From positions 372,001 through 436,000 of the forward strand of contig CAVRXQ010000001.1 in assembly GCA_963725215.1 (NCBI GenBank): DNA of 64,000 nt. Reading direction: 5' to 3'. Source of the DNA: CAVRXQ01 sp963725215 (GTDB lineage Bacteria > Actinomycetota > Acidimicrobiia > Acidimicrobiales > Bog-793). How positions within the stretch are numbered: position 1 is the first letter of the stretch; each line of letters starts with the position of its first letter. The translations under genes were made by a program, and so were the position numbers. The notes under the pieces were generated by a model. It did no database searches. It had not been told where the DNA came from and was given only the letters and a program-made list of their open reading frames with translations. Below are positions 25,503 through 34,278 of this stretch, one piece after another.

Positions 25503-26805
25503 TTTCCGCGAACGCGGTTTGGGCCTGTTTGGTGAAGGCCGACACAGACATCGTCCCGCCGATCAGGGGAGCCGCGTTGCGCTCATAGACGGACAGCACC
25601 GTGAGCGGGAACGCCTCGAACCCGGTGTGGTTGACGGGATTCTCGAGCAGCGGAAGGATCGCCCGCAGAGCCACGTTCGTGCCTTTCACGGTGACGTTGT
25701 TTAGATTCGGCGGTACACCGACGTCGTTGAAGATGATCCGTTGCGCCTGCGAGCCGGCGAGGAAGTTCACGAAGTCGTAGGCGGCCGTGGGGTCCTTCGC
25801 CCATTTCGTCACGCCCCAGCCGGTCTCGGCCCCCGAGTCGATGATGTTCGTGTATTTCGACCCCGGAACCTGCGGGAGCCGCATCACCGTCGAGTTCGGC
25901 ACGTGCTGGAACGCCGTCCCGGCCGTGCTGATGCTGCCGGTCACCATCATCGCTGTCTGACCCGCGAAGTACTGGTTGAACGCGTCGTCGTACATGTTGC
26001 GTCCGAGCGACGCGCTGACCTTGCCGAAGCAGCCCGCCTTGTTCATGGCAACGATGTCGTTGGTGGCCGAGACGAACAGCGGCGCGTTCACCGGGATCTG
26101 GCCGAGGACCCACTTGTGGAGGGTCGCCGGGTTCATGAGCTCGCTCGACATCATGTACATAAACGTCTCGAACATGTACCCGTCCTTCCAACCCGAGGCG
26201 ATCGGCTGGATGCCTTTGGCGTTCATCTGCCGGCACGTCGAAAGGAAGCTCTGCCAGCTGCCGAGCGCCGTCACCGGATTGATGCCGGCCCGCTTGAAGA
26301 GATTCTTGTTCACCATCAAGAAGTAGCCATAAGTGCCGGTCGGGAGGATGTAGAGGTTGCCGTCTTTGCTGTAGTTGTCCGAGACGAACTTAAGACTCGC
26401 CTTCACCGCGGGTTGCATGTGCTTCTGCATCGGCTCGAGCCCGTTGCGGTAGCTGTAGGCCTGGGCCCCGCCGTACATCGTGATCACGTCGGGACCCGTA
26501 CGAGCGATCGTCGCGTCACGGATCCGCTGGAAGTACGTGGGGTACGGGATGTTGACCAGACTCACCTTCACGTTCGGGTACTTGGCCTCGAACGCCTTGA
26601 CGACGTCGTTGTACGCCACAGTCCCGTTGGTGTACTCGCTCGGCATGAACGTCCACACCGTGAGCGTCGTCTTGGCGTGCGCGTGCATCGCCGCTCGATA
26701 TCTCGTCGCCGACGACGCCCCAGACGCCGTGACGAGGAGGAGCAGAGCGGCGCCCACCGCCGCGATGCCAAAGATCGGCTTGCGTAGCTTCAACACGCTG
26801 TTCAT
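25495..26805 (-). CDS. ABC solute-binding protein, family 1 (CUT1)
   Basis: Exported binding protein, 436 aa, for the downstream permease pair. Signal peptide KPIFGIAAVGAALLLLVTASGAS with no clear lipobox. The mature protein shows the family-1 layout: LTVWTFMPSEY, VVKAFEAKYPNVKVSLVNIPY, GPDVITMYGG, a Trp/Tyr-rich ligand cleft (YSYRNGLEPM, LPTGTYGYFLMVNKNLFKRAGI) and ETGWGVTKWAKDPTAAYDFVNFLAGSQAQRI. It lies 17 bases downstream of the tandem SAH-hydrolase-like gene. The ligand is unknown; operon context points to a nucleoside or nucleoside thioether. Confidence 0.88.
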   Translation of the reverse strand: MNSVLKLRKPIFGIAAVGAALLLLVTASGASSATRYRAAMHAHAKTTLTVWTFMPSEYTNGTVAYNDVVKAFEAKYPNVKVSLVNIPYPTYFQRIRDATIARTGPDVITMYGGAQAYSYRNGLEPMQKHMQPAVKASLKFVSDNYSKDGNLYILPTGTYGYFLMVNKNLFKRAGINPVTALGSWQSFLSTCRQMNAKGIQPIASGWKDGYMFETFMYMMSSELMNPATLHKWVLGQIPVNAPLFVSATNDIVAMNKAGCFGKVSASLGRNMYDDAFNQYFAGQTAMMVTGSISTAGTAFQHVPNSTVMRLPQVPGSKYTNIIDSGAETGWGVTKWAKDPTAAYDFVNFLAGSQAQRIIFNDVGVPPNLNNVTVKGTNVALRAILPLLENPVNHTGFEAFPLTVLSVYERNAAPLIGGTMSVSAFTKQAQTAFAESG

Positions 26806-26822
26806 AGGTGGGTCCTTTCGGG

Positions 26823-29351
26823 CTACCAGTCATTCATGGCGGCAGCCAGCTCGTCGGTGATTTTTTGGAGACTCGCTCCCTCATAGCGCAAGCGAGAAAG
26901 CGCAACCGCTTCTTCCATCTGCGGGGTGAGCGGATAGACGCCGGGCGGCCAGTGTCGCGCTTCGGTGGCGATGCACTCGGCGGCAAGCGCCTGCAGCGAC
27001 AGCGATAGGTCCATGATCTCGATCGGGTTGCCCTCCCCGGCCGCGCAGTTGAGGCTTTCACCGTCGCTTATCACAAGCACCCTTCGGCCGTTCGGCAGCA
27101 CGTACTCGGTGACCGCCTCGCGAACCTCTGTCCCTGTTCCAAGCGAGTGCAAGTAGCTCATCGGCAGTTCGAACGAGCCCCCGCCGGCCGTGCAGAGGAT
27201 CACGCCGTCGAGCATCTTCGCCAGATGCTCCTCGGTGACCGCACCGGCGAGACCGGTCGCGGCGACGACGATCTCGACATCGCTCGCGGCGTCAGCGAGG
27301 TTCCGAACTTCGAAACCCTCGTGGTGCGCCTGCAGCGCTTTTATCGGATCGATCTCGGAAACGACGATCCGGGCACCCAATGCCGACGCGTAGCGGGCGA
27401 CGCCCTTGCCCACCCAGCCGTAGCCGACAACGGCGAGCCGCCGGCCCGCGAGCTGCAGGTTGGTGACGTCGAGGAGAGTCATGACGCACGATTGACCCGT
27501 TCCGTAGACGTTGTCGAAGAGGTACTTCGTTCTGGCGTCGTTCACCGCGATCACCGGTATCCGAAGCTCACCGTTCTCGTGCATCACCCGCAGCGGCCGC
27601 ACTCCGCTCGTCGTCTCCTCAGCTCCGCCCAGCACGGAGTCGAGCAGAAGCGGGAACTCGCGGTGAAGCATGCGGATCAGCGTCGCGCTGTCGTCGATCA
27701 GGATCTCGGGAGCCGTGGCAAGAAGGCCGCGTGCGAGCTCGGCGTCGCGTTCTGACGACGCGCCTTCTTCGGCGAAGACCTGCAGGCCGGCCCGGGCGAG
27801 TGCTTTGGCAACCGGGTCAGAGGTGTTCCTGCCGGCGCAATACAGCCCGACCTCGGCTCCCGCCGCCCGCAGGGCGAGCGCCAGGTTCGCGGTCTTCGGC
27901 TCCAGGACGAGGCAAATGCCGACGCGAAGGCCGGCGAGCGTTTGCGCCTCGGCGAGCCGGCCGCGTAGCGCCGCGAGGACCGGCATGCTCCGCCCGGCCC
28001 AGGCGATCCGACGCTCGCCTTCGGTCACTTCGTCTGGCGCAGGCGAAAGCCCGAGGGCGCCGCTCGCGACCTCGAGTTCGGCGAGGTCCTGTGGGGCGCG
28101 CGGCTCACCGACTCGTATCCCCAGGCTGGTGAGCTTGGCGGTCGCGATGGCGTCGTCGAGTTCAGCGGGGAGGACATGCACACCTGGAGCCAGCTCCTCG
28201 GTGACGAGGTGATGCACGCCGAGCGCCTGGACGGCGAAGGACAGGTCCATGACTTCGACGGGGTGACCCATTCCGCCGGCGATGTTGACGAGCGCGCCGC
28301 CGGACAACACGTGGATGTCCCTGCCGTCGAGACGAAAGGTCTCAATGCCGTCGCGCGATCTCACACATCCGCCCGCGAGTTTCGCCAAAGCCTCGACGTC
28401 GATTTCGAGGTCCTGGTGCCCGGCGTTCGCGAGGACGACGTCGTGGCGCAGGAACGACAGCTCGCGCTCGCTGACCGTCCGCACAACGCCGGACGCCGTG
28501 ATCACGATGGATGCTTCCGGAAGAACGTCCTCGGCATTTCCAACCGTGTGCCCGTCCATGTGCGCCTCCAGGGCGCGCACGGGGTCGACCTCGACTACGT
28601 AGGTTCGGGCTCCCATCGCCCGGGCGAACCGGGCGATTCCGCGCCCGACGAACCCGTAGCCGAAGACGGCGAGCCGGGCACCGCCGATCTGGCGGTTGGT
28701 CAGCTTGAGCACCGCTTGGAGCGTCGTCTGGCCCGTGCCATAGACGTTGTCGAACAGGTGCTTGCACCGAGCGTTGTTGGCACTCAGCGCTGGGAAGGGC
28801 AGCCGACCCTCGTCGGCGAGCGCCTGCAGGCGGGAAGTTCCCGTTGTCGTCTGCTCGCTCACCCCCTTCAGCCGGGCGAAGAGCTCTGGGCGGTGACGCG
28901 CCATTCGCACTGTGAGCTCGGCGCCGTCGTCGATCACGTAGTCCGGGTCGGTGTCGGCCGCCGAAAGCAGCTCGCGCTCCCAGCTGTCGTGATCGCTGCC
29001 GGGCTTCGCCACCACCGTCAGTCCGCGTTCATCAAGGGCCTGCACGACATGGCCCCGCGTCGTGCGCGGGTTGCTTCCGGCGACGACGACGCGGGCACCT
29101 GCTTCGGCCAGCACGGTGGCAAGGAAAGCTGTCTTGGCTTCAAGCTGGAGGACGACCGCCAGTTTGACGTCGCGCAACGCGCCGTCTTTCAGTCGCTGGC
29201 GGACGAAGCCGTCCAACACCGGAGAGCGTCGCCGAACCCATTCGATCTGCGCCTCGCCAAGAGCGGCGTCGGAGCGCGACGGTTGATCCGATCTGGCGGC
29301 GCTCGAAATGGTCGCCTCGGTTCCGGGCGCGCGCCCTTCCTTTAGGGTCAC
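26823..29351 (-). CDS. Tandem (fused) S-adenosylhomocysteine hydrolase-like protein
   Basis: An 842-aa protein made of two complete adenosylhomocysteinase-like domains (residues about 30-430 and 445-842) in one chain; normal SAHH is a single domain of 400-480 aa. Domain 1 keeps DDG (141-143), EQTTTG (166-171), Lys197, Asp201-Asn202, the NAD loop GYGFVGRG (231-238), His312 and MGHP (361-364). Domain 2 keeps DDS (553-555), EETT (578-581), Lys609, Asp613-Asn614 and GYGWVGKG (643-650), but the two later His positions are Gly724 and Asn775. The adenine-site His before LEAKTA/LEPKTA is Gln69 in domain 1 and Val482 in domain 2. Both lack the C-terminal Lys/Tyr tail of bacterial enzymes, like archaeal-type SAHH. 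GTG start. First gene of the transporter/deaminase operon. Confidence 0.88.
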   Translation of the reverse strand: MTLKEGRAPGTEATISSAARSDQPSRSDAALGEAQIEWVRRRSPVLDGFVRQRLKDGALRDVKLAVVLQLEAKTAFLATVLAEAGARVVVAGSNPRTTRGHVVQALDERGLTVVAKPGSDHDSWERELLSAADTDPDYVIDDGAELTVRMARHRPELFARLKGVSEQTTTGTSRLQALADEGRLPFPALSANNARCKHLFDNVYGTGQTTLQAVLKLTNRQIGGARLAVFGYGFVGRGIARFARAMGARTYVVEVDPVRALEAHMDGHTVGNAEDVLPEASIVITASGVVRTVSERELSFLRHDVVLANAGHQDLEIDVEALAKLAGGCVRSRDGIETFRLDGRDIHVLSGGALVNIAGGMGHPVEVMDLSFAVQALGVHHLVTEELAPGVHVLPAELDDAIATAKLTSLGIRVGEPRAPQDLAELEVASGALGLSPAPDEVTEGERRIAWAGRSMPVLAALRGRLAEAQTLAGLRVGICLVLEPKTANLALALRAAGAEVGLYCAGRNTSDPVAKALARAGLQVFAEEGASSERDAELARGLLATAPEILIDDSATLIRMLHREFPLLLDSVLGGAEETTSGVRPLRVMHENGELRIPVIAVNDARTKYLFDNVYGTGQSCVMTLLDVTNLQLAGRRLAVVGYGWVGKGVARYASALGARIVVSEIDPIKALQAHHEGFEVRNLADAASDVEIVVAATGLAGAVTEEHLAKMLDGVILCTAGGGSFELPMSYLHSLGTGTEVREAVTEYVLPNGRRVLVISDGESLNCAAGEGNPIEIMDLSLSLQALAAECIATEARHWPPGVYPLTPQMEEAVALSRLRYEGASLQKITDELAAAMNDW

Positions 29352-29445
29352 GTCTAACCGGAGCGGCCCACTAGGTCGCGCTCTGCCAATGACATTTGCT
29401 GCTCCGAGTCTCCCGCTGCCGCTTTGTTACGTCCGCCCGACGCGC

Positions 29446-29460
29446 GTGTCAAGTCGACAC
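29446..29460. promoter_or_regulatory. Inverted repeat upstream of tandem SAHH operon
   Basis: GTGTC-AAGTC-GACAC, perfect 5-bp arms with 5-base spacing, 95 bases upstream of the GTG of the tandem SAHH gene. It is a plausible operator for that operon; no regulator gene is adjacent. Confidence 0.3.
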
Positions 29461-29495
29461 CTCGTTCTCTTCGCGACGAATGCCGCGGTTCGCGC

Positions 29496-30245
29496 TCACG
29501 ACATGAATAGGCCACCGTTCACGTGAAACGTTTGGCCCGTGATGTAGCCGGCATCGTCGCTGCAGAGAAAGACAACCATTGGGGCGACATCGTCGGTTTC
29601 TCCAATCCGTCCGAGCGGAATCCGTGCGGCGATCGCGCTGAGATCGGATTCTGAATAAAAGGAGCGCGGCTGTGCGGTGTCGACGAGACCTGGGGCCACG
29701 GCGTTCACGGTGACACCATCGGGGGCAAGCTCGAGCGCCATCACTCGAGTGAGCGCTGCGATGCCTGCCTTGCTGGCGGAATAGTGGGCACTATTCGCCG
29801 TTGGAACCCAGGCGGCTCCCGATGTGACGTTGACGATGCGGCCGCCGCGTGCTTGTTCACACATCAATCGCGCCGCCATCTGCGAGACGAGGAAGGTCCC
29901 TTTCAAGTTCACCCGGATCACGTCATCCCATTCCGTCTCGGAAAGGTCCACGAAACGTGACCGTGGAAAAATGCCAGCGTTGTTCACCACCGCGTCGATC
30001 CCTCCCGAGGCCCGAAGGCGTTCAAACCCCGCTTCAATCTGGTCGCGATGACTGACGTCGAGCGCGAGCGGCTCGGCAATGCCTCCCATGTCTCGGATCC
30101 GAGTCGCAACGCGCTCGGATTCGGCTTCTGCGATGCCGCTGCACGTGACCGACGCTCCGGCACGCGCGAGCGCAACGGCGATCGCCTCTCCGATTCCCTG
30201 AGACGCGCCGGTAACCAGCGCGATTTTTCCGTCGAGCCGGCTCAA
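29496..30245 (-). CDS. SDR-family oxidoreductase
   Basis: Classical short-chain dehydrogenase/reductase, 249 aa. NAD(P) loop TGASQGIGEA, NNAG motif, catalytic Ser in VNVTSGAAW, Tyr/Lys in HYSASKAG, and the C-terminal GQTFHVNGGLFMS typical of the FabG-like group. It acts on a hydroxyl or keto group, probably with NAD(P)H. Its ATG overlaps the stop of the upstream 4,5-dihydroxyphthalate-decarboxylase-like gene, so the two are co-translated. It is the outermost gene of the palindrome-linked catabolic cluster. Confidence 0.88.
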   Translation of the reverse strand: MSRLDGKIALVTGASQGIGEAIAVALARAGASVTCSGIAEAESERVATRIRDMGGIAEPLALDVSHRDQIEAGFERLRASGGIDAVVNNAGIFPRSRFVDLSETEWDDVIRVNLKGTFLVSQMAARLMCEQARGGRIVNVTSGAAWVPTANSAHYSASKAGIAALTRVMALELAPDGVTVNAVAPGLVDTAQPRSFYSESDLSAIAARIPLGRIGETDDVAPMVVFLCSDDAGYITGQTFHVNGGLFMS

Positions 30246-31273
30246 TCGTCTGGCGCGCCGTGATCAAGGATCAGGTCGTGAGATTCAGGAACGAATACCT
30301 CCTCGGGAGTCAGTCGACGCGCGGCGATCCCTTGTTCGCTGGCGTACCCGCACATCGCGTCGAGGATCTCGTAATTCTCCCGAAACCCGTACGGCCAAAA
30401 CGCGGGCCCCATCAGCGCATTGATCTCCTCGATATCGCGCATCAGCCACGGGACCATGACCGCCAGCGCACCGAACTCGTTCATGCGTCGCCAACCGAGC
30501 GCCTGTGCGTCGACGAACGCCCTCATCAGTGAGGCGACCACCCATGGATGCTCCTCGTACAGCGCGCGCCGGATCACCGTGAGGTGCATGATCGGGAAGA
30601 ACTTTGTTCGTTCGTAATAGGCACGCTCGACTTCCGCATAGTCGGGGAACATCCTCCGTACACGACCCGAGCCGTCGCTAAGGCCGGCTGGGATATGGGG
30701 ACAAAGAACGGCATCGATCTCGCCGGTCACCACCATGTCGTGCAGCGTGTGGTCTTCGGGAATGACATCCACGTGCACTCCGGGCGAGAGGTTGAGCTCG
30801 ACTCGCTGGACAAAACCAGGGCTGAACTCGCCCCCCTGGAACCAACTCATCTGATCGGGGGTGACTCCGAAGTCGTGCTGGAGAAAGGCCCGTTGCCACA
30901 GCGCAGCGGTCATCTCATAGTCAGGCACACCGACCTTTCGGCCAACGAGATCTTTTGGCCCGGAGATGTCGCTCGGCCCGTGGACGAAGATGTCGCCGTG
31001 GCGGAAGCGCCGTGACAGAAAGACCGGGATCGCGACGTATTTCTCGTCGTTGCGAGAGGTGAGGGCGATGAACGTTGAGGCCGACATCTCGGCGACGTCG
31101 AACTCGTCGTCCTGCGCGACCTTTTGAAAGAGCTGGTAGGGACCAAGCCGGACGCAGTCGAGGGCAATACCTTCGGGCTGTACGGTGCCTTCTGAGAGCG
31201 CTCGGGTGCGGTCAAGGTAATCGAGGCTCGCGAAGGTGAGCTTGAGCGGCGGTGTCACACTCACGCCGCCCAC
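30242..31273 (-). CDS. 4,5-Dihydroxyphthalate decarboxylase-like protein (PBP fold)
   Basis: A 343-aa protein of the Pht5/NMT1-related periplasmic-binding-fold family. Diagnostic blocks: RRFRHGDIFVHG, GPKDLVGRKVGVPDYEMTAALW, GVTPDQMSWFQGG and TKFFPIMHLTVIRR. There is no signal peptide, so it is probably cytoplasmic. Pht5 decarboxylates 4,5-dihydroxyphthalate; related proteins are often misannotated as transporter binding proteins, and function in this branch is not settled. The first gene of a leftward pair with the SDR. A perfect TAGTAT-ACAAC-ATACTA palindrome lies 31 bases upstream, shared with the divergent AhpD-like gene. A GTG at 31261 is an alternative start. Confidence 0.75.
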   Translation of the reverse strand: MGGVSVTPPLKLTFASLDYLDRTRALSEGTVQPEGIALDCVRLGPYQLFQKVAQDDEFDVAEMSASTFIALTSRNDEKYVAIPVFLSRRFRHGDIFVHGPSDISGPKDLVGRKVGVPDYEMTAALWQRAFLQHDFGVTPDQMSWFQGGEFSPGFVQRVELNLSPGVHVDVIPEDHTLHDMVVTGEIDAVLCPHIPAGLSDGSGRVRRMFPDYAEVERAYYERTKFFPIMHLTVIRRALYEEHPWVVASLMRAFVDAQALGWRRMNEFGALAVMVPWLMRDIEEINALMGPAFWPYGFRENYEILDAMCGYASEQGIAARRLTPEEVFVPESHDLILDHGAPDD

Positions 31274-31304
31274 CAGGACCGATTCCCGGACGTCCTTCGC
31301 ATAG

Positions 31305-31321
31305 TAGTATACAACATACTA
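31305..31321. promoter_or_regulatory. Cluster operator, site A (perfect palindrome)
   Basis: TAGTAT-ACAAC-ATACTA, perfect 6-bp arms with a 5-base spacer, between the divergent decarboxylase-like/SDR pair and the AhpD-PNPOx-ubiX operon. It is the best-conserved copy of the motif repeated at 37374, 40310, 43702 and 56640. Candidate ligand: the FadR-type GntR protein at 37414. Confidence 0.7.
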
Positions 31322-31345
31322 GTTGTTCCAACGGAGGAGGACTGC

Positions 31346-31999
31346 ATGAGCACCCAGACGGCGCCGCTGCCGATCACCACTGACGTCGTCTCAGAGGGAG
31401 AGTCCGAGGCGTTCATCCCGTATCCGCCGATCGGTGAGCAGCTTGAGTTCATTCCCATCTCGGCGCGCCCCGAGGTCCACTACTACATCTCGCGGATGGC
31501 ATTCCTGCCAAACGCCATCAAGATGTACCTGCATAACCCGTGGTCAGCCGAGCATCTGATGCGATTCAACAACGCGGTCATGCGGAGCGAGCAAGGTTCA
31601 CTCTCCGAGGAGTTCAAATATCGGCTCGCCATCATCGCGAGCCGCGACAACGAGTGCACCTACTGCACTGCGCACCATGCAGCCACTCTCAAGCGACGCT
31701 GGAAGTATTCCGAAGACGATCTCGACAGCGTGCTCAGCCTCGACCAACCTGCGGACGAACGCGAGGCCGTTGCCTTCGAATTCGTCCATCAGGCAAGCCT
31801 GGATCCGGCTGGCGTGACCGACGACCTCCGCAAGCGCCTCGCCGAGCAATTCACTCCCTCTGAGGTGATGGAAATCGTCCTCGTGATGGGCTTCTGGAAG
31901 ATGTACAACACGATGCACACCGCGATGGGGGTCCCTCTCGAAGATCCAGTCGCGCACGAGGCGGGCTGGGTGAAGGTCGCACCGCATTCGCGCCACTAA
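31346..31999 (+). CDS. AhpD/carboxymuconolactone decarboxylase-family protein
   Basis: A 217-aa member of the AhpD-like/carboxymuconolactone decarboxylase superfamily. The CxxC site is in NECTYCTAHHAATLKRRW near residues 108-112, with the downstream His, as in peroxidase-related AhpD proteins; it therefore more likely has a thiol-redox role than lactone decarboxylation. GGAGGAGG at 31333-31340 gives a strong ribosome-binding site for the ATG. First gene of the AhpD-PNPOx-ubiX operon, controlled by the palindrome at 31305. Its role in the cluster is unknown. Confidence 0.8.
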   Translation: MSTQTAPLPITTDVVSEGESEAFIPYPPIGEQLEFIPISARPEVHYYISRMAFLPNAIKMYLHNPWSAEHLMRFNNAVMRSEQGSLSEEFKYRLAIIASRDNECTYCTAHHAATLKRRWKYSEDDLDSVLSLDQPADEREAVAFEFVHQASLDPAGVTDDLRKRLAEQFTPSEVMEIVLVMGFWKMYNTMHTAMGVPLEDPVAHEAGWVKVAPHSRH

Positions 32000-32080
32000 T
32001 CAAAGGGAAGAGTGCTCGGCGCTCGGCCGACGACTTCCTGACAGACTCGCGCGTCGTGGATCATCGAGCGTTGTAAGCGG

Positions 32081-32581
32081 GTGACGCAGATGCAGGCCGA
32101 CGCGCCCACGCTCCCGAGCGCGATTACAGACCTCCTCGACGGGGTTGATCCCGGCAAGCACGTCGGCTTCACGATTCAATTGGTAACGGCCGATCCGCAG
32201 GGCTGGCCCCGTGTCGCATTACTCAGTGCGGGCGAGGTCGTGGCTGTCGATCCGATGCGTCTTCGAATTGCGCTCTGGCCGGAATCGCACACGACGGAGA
32301 ACCTCGCGCGCGTGGGCCAGGCGACACTGACGTTCGTTTTTGACAACGCCGCATACAGCGTTCGCTTGCGGGTATGCCGTGGTGAGGACATCTCAGCGCC
32401 GATTCACCTCGCTGTTTTCGACGGTCGCGTCGTCGAAGTGCGGCGTGATGTCGCGTCGTACGCGGTCCTCGAGTCTGGTATCAGCTTCCGTCTTGTCGAC
32501 GAGAGCTCGGTCGTTGATCGCTGGCGCACGACAACCGAGGAACTCGTTCGTCATCCCGGCTGCGAACCCGGTGGAGATTGA
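32081..32581 (+). CDS. Pyridoxamine-phosphate-oxidase-like FMN-binding protein
   Basis: A 166-aa protein with split-barrel FMN-binding layout: QLVTADPQGWPRVALLSAGEVVAVDPMRLRIALWPES, then TTENLARVGQATLTFVFD, the typical strand order of the PNPOx-like superfamily. The fold assignment is from pattern only; the cofactor could be FMN or F420. GTG at 32081 or ATG at 32090. The stop overlaps the region immediately before ubiX (ATG 3 bases later), so it is co-transcribed with a prenyl-FMN synthase. It might reduce or carry flavin for that system (inference). Confidence 0.6.
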   Translation: MTQMQADAPTLPSAITDLLDGVDPGKHVGFTIQLVTADPQGWPRVALLSAGEVVAVDPMRLRIALWPESHTTENLARVGQATLTFVFDNAAYSVRLRVCRGEDISAPIHLAVFDGRVVEVRRDVASYAVLESGISFRLVDESSVVDRWRTTTEELVRHPGCEPGGD

Positions 32582-32583
32582 TA

Positions 32584-33177
32584 ATGCGCCTTGTCGTCGG
32601 CATGTCTGGCGCCTCTGGAGCCATTTATGGCATTCGCTTGCTCGAAGTGCTGAAGGAAGTCAACGACGTCGAAACCCAGCTCATCATGAGCCCTGCCGCC
32701 CGACAGACGATCCATCTCGAGACCGATTGGGACCCGAAGAAGGTGGAGGCGCTCGCCGACGAGGTACACGTCTTCGGCGACATCGCTGGTGCTCCCTCGA
32801 GCGGATCCTTCCGGTTTGATGCCATGGCCGTCGTTCCGTGCTCGATGCGAACCGTCGCCGCCATCGCCTATTCGCTCAGTGACAACCTGTTGGTCCGTGC
32901 TGCGGACGTCGCCCTAAAGGAGCGACGAACTCTCCTCGTCGCACCACGGGAGACGCCGCTACATCTCGGGCATTTGCGTGCCATGACGCAACTCGCCGAA
33001 CTTGGCGCGCTCGTCGTCCCGCCGATGCCCGCCTTCTATCACCGTCCGCAGTCGATCGATGACCTCGTCAACCAGACTGTGAACCGGATCTGTGACTTGC
33101 TCGGCATCTTTCTCGCCGGAGATCTTTTCGAACGATGGCAAGGAGCGAAAGGGCGACGACAGAACTCGCCCAATTGA
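32584..33177 (+). CDS. ubiX: UbiX-family flavin prenyltransferase
   Basis: UbiX/Pad1-family enzyme, 197 aa, which attaches a dimethylallyl group to FMN to make the prenyl-FMN cofactor of UbiD decarboxylases. Hallmarks: VVGMSGASGAIYGIRLLEVL (FMN phosphate), the VVPCSMRTVAAIAYSLSDNLLVRAADVALKERRTLLVAPRETP core with the ATQ/SMRT-type loop, and PAFYHRPQSIDDLVN. GGAG at 32573-32576 precedes the ATG at 32584; a TTG at 32578 is weaker. The partner UbiD is encoded about 2 kb away at 34987. Together they form a non-oxidative aromatic or heteroaromatic carboxylate decarboxylase, as in vanillate/4-hydroxybenzoate systems. Confidence 0.92.
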   Translation: MRLVVGMSGASGAIYGIRLLEVLKEVNDVETQLIMSPAARQTIHLETDWDPKKVEALADEVHVFGDIAGAPSSGSFRFDAMAVVPCSMRTVAAIAYSLSDNLLVRAADVALKERRTLLVAPRETPLHLGHLRAMTQLAELGALVVPPMPAFYHRPQSIDDLVNQTVNRICDLLGIFLAGDLFERWQGAKGRRQNSPN

Positions 33178-33252
33178 GCGCGCCCCGAAGAAGAACAGGA
33201 GCCGACCGTTAGGAATGGCGCGTAATCCTTCAACGTTTCACGGGCTTTCCCC

Positions 33253-34014
33253 TCAACCAACCATGAATCCCCCACCGTCCACGACGAGCACCTGACCGGT
33301 CATCCAGGCGCTCATCTTGCTCGCGAGAAAGAGCAAGGGGCCGACGAGATCCTCTGGAGTGCCAAGCCGTTTGATAGCCATCCGCTCGGTCATCCGATCA
33401 GCCATCTTCGCGTCGATGCCACCCATGTCACCAGCGACGACGGGTCCCGGCGCAATGGCGTTGACACGGATGTGGGCGGGAGCAAGTTCGCGTGCCATCG
33501 AACGCGTCATTGGTAGCAGCGCACCTTTCGCCACCGTGTAATGCATGCGACCCGGCGAGTTCTGCCAAACGGCCGGTGAGGACTGATTGATGATCACGCC
33601 GCCTCTCTCGCGCATCAACGGGATTACCGCCCGGCTGACGATGAAAACGCTCGTCAGGTTGACCGTGAGCACTCTGTTCCACAGTTCGAGTGGCATCTCC
33701 TCGATCGGGTCGGGAGGCGGAAATGGCAGTCCCTGGAACATCGCCGCGTTGTTGACGAGGATGTCGGCGCCGCCGAATCTCTCCCCGACCTCATTCGCCA
33801 TGTCGCGCGCGCTCGCTTCTGACGTGACGTCTGTTTCGATGAGGAACGCCTCACGACCCGCCGAACGCAGCTCCTCGAGCGTCGCCCCACCGGACTCGGC
33901 CGTATCAGCAACGACCACGCTGGCGCCGGCGTCGGCGAGCCCGCGGCAGTAACCGGCCCCGAACCCTCCTGGGCCGGTGACGATCGCGACCTTGTTCTCA
34001 ATTCCATAGGTCAC
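33253..34014 (-). CDS. SDR-family oxidoreductase
   Basis: Short-chain dehydrogenase, about 253 aa: TGPGGFGAGYCRGLADAGA (a Gly-rich loop with an unusual GPGGFGAG instead of GASxGIG), NNAAMF, NQSSPAVW with the catalytic Ser, and HYTVAKGA with Tyr and Lys. The perfect AGGAGG 7 bases before the GTG at 34014 makes that the start; the open frame to 34077 is not needed. It is divergent from the cupin at 34279, with a weak operator-like site between them. The substrate is unknown; it may oxidise or reduce an alcohol/ketone intermediate of the cluster. Confidence 0.86.
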   Translation of the reverse strand: MTYGIENKVAIVTGPGGFGAGYCRGLADAGASVVVADTAESGGATLEELRSAGREAFLIETDVTSEASARDMANEVGERFGGADILVNNAAMFQGLPFPPPDPIEEMPLELWNRVLTVNLTSVFIVSRAVIPLMRERGGVIINQSSPAVWQNSPGRMHYTVAKGALLPMTRSMARELAPAHIRVNAIAPGPVVAGDMGGIDAKMADRMTERMAIKRLGTPEDLVGPLLFLASKMSAWMTGQVLVVDGGGFMVG

Positions 34015-34197
34015 ATCGATTCCTCCTGCGGCCGAAGCCACGAGTTTGGGCCCTTGCGAATCGCGAGTCTCGACCATCCGGATCGACCGATCGGCCGACG
34101 GGAGTTAAGCCTGATGAGTGCTGCACGTCGAAACGACCGTCTTCGCAAACAGAATCGGTGTGACGCAGCAAGCGCCCGGTTCAATTCGAGGTCGAGC

Positions 34198-34214
34198 CTG
34201 AATGTAACGTACTG
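34198..34214. promoter_or_regulatory. Weak cluster operator-like site
   Basis: CTGAATGTAACGTACTG matches the inverted form of the cluster palindrome (TAGTATGTAGYATACTA) at 11 of 17 positions. It lies between the divergent SDR (33253-34014) and cupin (34279). Position supports it; the sequence alone is not conclusive. Confidence 0.3.
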
Positions 34215-34278
34215 CTCACACGACGCATTGCGAATTGATGCCTTATCACGCACAGATGATCCCTGGACCGATGGAGCG

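Noticed and set aside
28176..29345. 389-codon + strand frame opposite the tandem SAHH gene
   Set aside because: No recognisable domain, and the opposite strand encodes a clear SAHH domain throughout.
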